Shown piece by piece: positions 21,235-24,728 of a DNA stretch of 24,728 bases. The notes under the pieces are model-generated. The model searched no databases. It saw only the letters and a program-made list of their open reading frames with translations, and was not told the DNA's origin. The stretch's first letter is position 1. Every line of letters begins with the position of its first letter. The stretch is from CAJWGI01 sp036011785 (GTDB lineage: Bacteria; Chloroflexota; Anaerolineae; Anaerolineales; UBA11657), in contig DASCOB010000077.1 in assembly GCA_036011785.1 (NCBI GenBank), forward strand, positions 1-24,728, read 5' to 3'. Both the position numbers and the translations under genes were made by a program.

Positions 21235-22398
21235 ATGAGCCCGGGCAGTGAGCGAATGTCCACAACTTTGAAGTCAAACCCGGCCCGCGCAGCAATGACT
21301 GCCCCCAGCCGGCGCCTGTGGAAAAACCTCGACTGGAGCTTGCTCGTAGCGGTGGCACTTCTGGTCACGTTCGGGATTGCCATGATTCGCTCGAGTACAT
21401 TCGGTCATCCCAACCTGGCGGACACACCCTCCAAACAGATTCGGTTTGCGCTAGTGGGGGTCGTGCTCCTGTTTCTCGTGGCTTCCATCGACTATCGTTA
21501 CTGGCAAAGTCTCTCCAGGGTACTGTACATCGGGAGCATCATGCTTCTCGCAGTACTTTTCATTACCGGCGTTGTAGCGGGCGGGGCACAACGCTGGTTC
21601 GATTTTTTCGGCCTGTTTTTCGTGCAGCCTTCCGAACTGGCGAAAATCGGCAGCGTCATCTGGATCGCCAGTTTTTTCGCGCGCCGCCGCGAGAAGCTGG
21701 CCAATATAAAATGGGTTCTGATATCCATTGTTCACGCCGGCATCCCGGCCGCGCTGGTCATGGCGCAACCCAACTTGAGTTCGGCTGTGATGATTATTGT
21801 GGTCTGGGCGAGCATTCTCTGGGCGGCAGGCTTACGCTGGCAGCATCTGGCGCTGCTGTCCGGCGCCGGTCTGGCCGGCCTGCCGGCAATATGGCTGCTG
21901 ATGCAAGATTACCAGCGTGACCGCATCGCCAATTTTCTCAACCCCGCCGCAGACCCAGGTGCCCAGTACAACGTGCGCCAAGCGCTCATCAGCATCGGCT
22001 CCGGCGGCTGGTTTGGCCAGGGTTATAATCAAGCATCACAGGTACAGCTGCGCTTTTTGAAGGTGCGCCATACCGACTTTATTTTCTCCGCCACGGCTGC
22101 CGAGTTCGGCTTTGTGGGGGTAGTGGTAGTCATGATTCTGTTGATAGTAGTTATCGCACGCATACTGCGAATAGCCAATATCGCGAGAGAGCCATTCGGC
22201 GCGTACCTTTGCTATGGCATGGCCACAATGATTTTCGCGCAGACCTTTTTCAACATCGGCATGAACCTTAATCTGCTTCCGGTAATCGGGTTGCCGCTTC
22301 CGTTCGTAAGTTATGGCGGCAGCGCGCTGCTCACTCTCAGCGTAGGCCTTGGGATGGTGCAGAGTGTCGCATTGCACCACCGAAAATATGAGTTCTGA
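21235..22398 (+). CDS. rodA: Peptidoglycan glycosyltransferase RodA (SEDS family)
   Basis: This 387-aa polytopic SEDS glycosyltransferase polymerises lipid II for side-wall growth together with PBP2. Family signatures are GGAQRWFDFFGLFFVQPSE, AQPNLSSAVMI, YNVRQALISIGSGGWFGQGY, HTDFIFSATAAEFGFVG and LPVIGLPLPFVSYGGSALL. About ten membrane helices are visible. The ATG at 21235 lies two bases after the mrdA stop and has no strong Shine-Dalgarno, suggesting coupling; an ATG at 21256 is an alternative. The long basic N-terminus (about 35 residues) is slightly extended for the family. The 3' end overlaps gltX by 11 bases. Confidence 0.93.
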   Translation: MSPGSERMSTTLKSNPARAAMTAPSRRLWKNLDWSLLVAVALLVTFGIAMIRSSTFGHPNLADTPSKQIRFALVGVVLLFLVASIDYRYWQSLSRVLYIGSIMLLAVLFITGVVAGGAQRWFDFFGLFFVQPSELAKIGSVIWIASFFARRREKLANIKWVLISIVHAGIPAALVMAQPNLSSAVMIIVVWASILWAAGLRWQHLALLSGAGLAGLPAIWLLMQDYQRDRIANFLNPAADPGAQYNVRQALISIGSGGWFGQGYNQASQVQLRFLKVRHTDFIFSATAAEFGFVGVVVVMILLIVVIARILRIANIAREPFGAYLCYGMATMIFAQTFFNIGMNLNLLPVIGLPLPFVSYGGSALLTLSVGLGMVQSVALHHRKYEF

Positions 22399-23857
22399 CA
22401 CCGCCCGCGTTCGCTTTGCGCCCTCCCCCACAGGCTACCTGCACCTGGGCGGAGCGCGCACCGCGCTCTATAATTTTCTGTTTGCGCGCCAGACGAGTGG
22501 GCAGCTGTTACTGCGCATAGAAGACACCGACCGCAAACGCTACCGGCCGGCCGCAAAAGATCAGTTGATGGACAGCCTGCGCTGGCTCGGGATAGATTGG
22601 GACGAGGGCCCGGACGTGGGCGGGGCATTTGAACCCTACATCCAGTCCGAACGCGCCGCCCAGCATCGCGAACACGCACAGCAGCTGCTGAGCGCGGGAA
22701 AGGCATACCATTGCTTTTGTGACAGAAGCCGGCTGCAGGAACTGCGACGTGGCCGCCAGAGCTATGACAGGCTCTGCCGCGAACTCGCGCCCACGGCTGC
22801 CCGTCAACGCGTCCAGGCGGGCGAAGCGCACGTCATCCGCTTTTGCAGCCCGAAAGAGGGCAGCACCACGGTGCGCGACCTGCTCCGGGGCGAGATAACC
22901 GTCCGCAACGCGCAGTTGGAGGATTTCGTGCTGCTAAAGTCAGATGGGTTCCCGGTCTACCATCTGGCGGCCATGGCTGATGATCACGCCATGGGAATCA
23001 CGCACGTGATTCGCGGCGAGGAATGGCTTCCCAGCCTGCCCAAACACGCGCTGATAATGCGCGCATTCGGCTGGCCGGAACCGACATGGTGCCATCTTTC
23101 CGTACTAAAGAAGCCCGGCGGCAAAGGCAAGATGAGTAAGCGCGATGCGCAGCAGCACGACAAAGCCGAGGGCCATTCGATCTTCATCCACGAATTGCGC
23201 GAGCGCGGGTATCTCCCGGAGGCGGTCGTTAACTGGATGGCGTTGATGGGTTGGAGCCTAGATGACCGCCGCGAGGATTTCACCCTTGCGGAATTGCAGT
23301 GCGCGTTCGGTCTGGAGCGGCTGAACGCCTCTCCGGCGGCAGTGGATTTCAGTAAGTTAGACCACTTCCAAGGAAAACGCGTGCGCCAACTTCCGGCCAC
23401 GGATGTGGCTGCGGGCATCAAACCGTATTTCCTGCGCGAGGGATTGAAACCGGACGATGCCACGCTGCTGAAAATCGTGCCGCTGATTCAGGAACGCATC
23501 GTCACTTTCGAGGACGCTCCGCAATGGGCGGGCTTCTTCTTTCAGCCGCATGTCTCCCCCGAGCCCGCGCACCTTGTGGCGAAAAAACTCACCCTGGCTG
23601 AATCGCTTGTGGCACTGCAGCAGGCGCGGCAAATTCTGGCCGCATTACCCACTTTCGAGCATGAGCCGGCGGAGAAGGCCCTGCACGCACTCGCGGATGA
23701 ACTTGGGCTCAAACTTGGCCAGTTGCTCACCCCGGTGCGGGTGGCTGTGAGCGGCCACCGCGTCAGCCCGCCGCTCTTTGAGACTCTGGAAATCCTCGGG
23801 CGCGAGGCCGCGCTTCAGCGCATGGACAACGCCATGAAACTGCTCAAAGACCTGTGA
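22388..23857 (+). CDS. gltX: Glutamyl-tRNA synthetase
   Basis: This 489-aa class I aminoacyl-tRNA synthetase charges tRNA-Glu, and in organisms with GatCAB also tRNA-Gln. RFAPSPTGYLHLGGARTALYN carries the HIGH-type motif (HLGG at 19-22). LLRIEDTD, RGEEWLPSLPKH and GKMSKRD (KMSKS-type) complete the catalytic core. CFCD and YDRLC occupy the place of the zinc-binding cysteines found in some GluRS. The C-terminal anticodon-binding helical domain (about 330-489) is complete. The ATG at 22388 starts the conserved region and overlaps the rodA end. The neighbouring tRNA-Gln downstream is suggestive, but no discriminating-type inference can be made by eye. Confidence 0.95.
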   Translation: MSSDTARVRFAPSPTGYLHLGGARTALYNFLFARQTSGQLLLRIEDTDRKRYRPAAKDQLMDSLRWLGIDWDEGPDVGGAFEPYIQSERAAQHREHAQQLLSAGKAYHCFCDRSRLQELRRGRQSYDRLCRELAPTAARQRVQAGEAHVIRFCSPKEGSTTVRDLLRGEITVRNAQLEDFVLLKSDGFPVYHLAAMADDHAMGITHVIRGEEWLPSLPKHALIMRAFGWPEPTWCHLSVLKKPGGKGKMSKRDAQQHDKAEGHSIFIHELRERGYLPEAVVNWMALMGWSLDDRREDFTLAELQCAFGLERLNASPAAVDFSKLDHFQGKRVRQLPATDVAAGIKPYFLREGLKPDDATLLKIVPLIQERIVTFEDAPQWAGFFFQPHVSPEPAHLVAKKLTLAESLVALQQARQILAALPTFEHEPAEKALHALADELGLKLGQLLTPVRVAVSGHRVSPPLFETLEILGREAALQRMDNAMKLLKDL

Positions 23858-23872
23858 CCGCGCCACGCGCTA

Positions 23873-23881
23873 TGGTAGAAT
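23873..23881 (+). promoter_or_regulatory. Extended -10 promoter of tRNA-Gln
   Basis: TGG-TAGAAT (-10 at 23876-23881) lies 11 bases before the tRNA. The surrounding 14 bases are identical to the motif before the UXS gene. Transcription is predicted from about 23888. Confidence 0.6.
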
Positions 23882-23892
23882 TTGGCCAACGC

Positions 23893-23964
23893 TGGGGGAT
23901 AGTTTAGTTGGTAGAACAGCGGATTCTGGCTCCGCCAGCTCAGGTTCGAATCCTGGTCCCCCAG
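23893..23964 (+). tRNA. tRNA-Gln (anticodon CUG)
   Basis: A full cloverleaf is visible: acceptor TGGGGGA/TCCCCCA, D-arm GTTT to GAAC, and anticodon stem GCGGA/TCCGC with loop TTCTGGC giving anticodon CTG. The T-loop is TTCGAAT and the discriminator is G. The weak U1-A72 pair is typical for tRNA-Gln. CCA is not encoded. The T-rich stretch after it (23973-23986) may help terminate the transcript. Confidence 0.95.
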
Positions 23965-23990
23965 CCTGCACTCCTTTATCTTTCTTGTGC

Positions 23991-24008
23991 AGCACACTGT
24001 GCTATACT
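23991..24008 (+). promoter_or_regulatory. Extended -10 promoter with overlapping inverted repeat
   Basis: TGC-TATACT has its -10 at 24003-24008. Directly on it lies a perfect inverted repeat, AGCACA and TGTGCT around one C (23991-24003), whose right arm contains the TG of the extended -10. A repressor bound there would block the promoter of the small coiled-coil gene. Confidence 0.5.
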
Positions 24009-24079
24009 GCTGGCCAAGATGCAGTCTGTTGCCGCATCGCATTTCCACGGCGACCAGCGGCGCAAGGGGTAGAGCGGCT

Positions 24080-24337
24080 ATGAGCAAACACACACGCGCA
24101 CTAAAGAAAGCGGAACGCGACTTCGCGAAGGCCACCGCAAAACTGGAAGCGCTGCAGGCCGAACAAGAAAAGGTGCAGCAGGCGCTCGGTGAAGAACCCG
24201 CCAAAGACGAAACCGAAGCAGCCCGGAAGGAGCTTTCCCGCATAGAGAAAAGTATGTCGCAGGCAAAATCCGTCCAGAAAAAAGCCAAGTCCAAGGTGGC
24301 TGAGGCAGAAATGTTCGTGATGCGGAACCGCTATTAG
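24080..24337 (+). CDS. Small charged coiled-coil protein, function unknown
   Basis: This 85-aa protein is rich in Lys, Glu, Ala and Gln. Two heptad-like helices (about 1-38 and 46-78) are separated by EEPAKDET, as in a helical hairpin, and it ends in FVMRNRY. No cysteine, signal peptide or membrane segment is present. It is not recognised as a known family. The ATG at 24080 has AAGGGG about 13 bases upstream; longer in-frame starts upstream run into the promoter. It lies between tRNA-Gln and the cold-shock gene with its own promoter, so it is probably monocistronic. Confidence 0.65.
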   Translation: MSKHTRALKKAERDFAKATAKLEALQAEQEKVQQALGEEPAKDETEAARKELSRIEKSMSQAKSVQKKAKSKVAEAEMFVMRNRY

Positions 24338-24373
24338 CCATTATACTCCCGAATCTCGGCCGGAATCTGAGAC

Positions 24374-24402
24374 TTGACAACATCCATGTGCCACGGTATC
24401 AT
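24374..24402 (+). promoter_or_regulatory. Promoter and long leader of the cold-shock gene
   Basis: TTGACA (24374-24379), 17 bases, TATCAT (24397-24402) make a strong sigma-70 promoter. The predicted start near 24409 leaves a leader of about 110 bases before the ATG at 24521. A long 5'UTR is usual for cspA-type genes, where it acts in temperature-dependent translation. No known cold-box sequence was recognised. Confidence 0.75.
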
Positions 24403-24520
24403 GCACTAGAGTACGGAGTATGCAAACGATAGGCGTGTTAGAAGCACCACGGTAATATCCCCAGCAGCACCCGTCACTATAGGCAAAACGTCAAAGTCCA
24501 AAATAAGGAGCATAAGTCTT

Positions 24521-24728
24521 ATGACTGAACGCGAGAGCGGCACTGTGAAGTGGTTCAACGACGCCAAAGGTTTTGGCTTCATCGCCCGCGAAGAAGGCGA
24601 TGATTGTTTCGTTCACTACAGTGCTATCACAGCGGATGGTTTTCGGACACTGCATGAAGGCCAGCAGGTTGAATTCACTGTTGAGCCATCAGACAGAGGT
24701 CCAAAAGCCATTGATGTATCGATCGTCT
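24521..24728 (+). CDS. Cold-shock domain protein, truncated by window end
   Basis: The first 69 codons are visible, and the stop lies beyond the window. SGTVKWFNDAKGFGFIAREE contains RNP1 (KGFGFI), and CFVHYSAI is RNP2-like; HEGQQVEFTVEPSDRGPKAIDV completes the five-stranded OB fold. These proteins bind single-stranded RNA and DNA and melt secondary structure. Family length is about 65-75 aa, so the protein is nearly complete. AAGGAG lies ten bases before the ATG, and the long leader suggests cold or growth-phase control. Base use is more AT-rich than in the neighbours, common for highly expressed csp genes. Confidence 0.95.
   Translation, partial: MTERESGTVKWFNDAKGFGFIAREEGDDCFVHYSAITADGFRTLHEGQQVEFTVEPSDRGPKAIDVSIV

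Overview
The window is GC-rich, densely packed bacterial chromosome. The best guess for the lineage is Chloroflexota, probably near Anaerolineae. The evidence is indirect: an archaeal/actinobacterial-type TrmI, a DUF348/G5 envelope lipoprotein, a glycosidase-like/O-antigen-ligase fusion, a Ctc-type bL25, and a pair of conserved-looking winged-helix proteins of the kind seen in that phylum. No rRNA, CRISPR, transposase or integrase is visible.

Bases 1-5030. A 5'-truncated YtxH-like gene meets the bifunctional NAD(P)H-hydrate repair gene nnr tail to tail. A tRNA-Arg(UCU) lies just upstream of nnr on the same strand. A block of about 2.5 kb follows with an aminotransferase gene broken by a frameshift near its 3' end, a DoxX-like membrane protein and a MoaD/ThiS-like protein without the terminal Gly-Gly. 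This block is visibly AT-richer than its surroundings. It is flanked by a 24-base direct repeat (21/24 identical) of the tRNA-Arg anticodon arm, the second copy overlapping the stop codon of a DinB-like gene. It may be a small, decayed tRNA-associated insertion.

Bases 4540-9830, minus strand. A near-perfect sigma-70 promoter (TTGACA, 18 bases, TATAAT) drives three genes: a 543-aa multi-winged-helix protein of unknown function, a 160-aa winged-helix companion, and the DinB-like protein. Upstream lie mtnA (methionine salvage) and a LysM/M23 peptidase.

Bases 9800-12180. On the plus strand are trmI (tRNA m1A58 methyltransferase) and an overlapping Nudix CoA-pyrophosphatase-like gene. Convergent to them is rplY/ctc (bL25). 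The rplY leader has a strong promoter followed by a complete intrinsic terminator before the gene, which suggests attenuation or a small RNA.

Bases 12180-24728, plus strand, all envelope, cell-shape and translation functions. The order is a DUF348-G5-propeller lipoprotein, a 1013-aa glycosidase-like/O-antigen-ligase fusion, UDP-glucuronate decarboxylase, mreC, mreD, mrdA (PBP2), rodA, gltX, tRNA-Gln(CUG), a small coiled-coil protein, and a cold-shock protein truncated by the window end. The mre-mrd-rodA-gltX genes are spaced or overlapped by only a few bases and probably form one operon.

Promoters fall into two classes by eye: classical -35/-10 promoters, and extended -10 promoters (TGN-TANNNT) without an obvious -35. 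At least two of the latter place the start codon seven bases after the -10 box, implying leaderless mRNAs. No intergenic stretch exceeds 300 bases.
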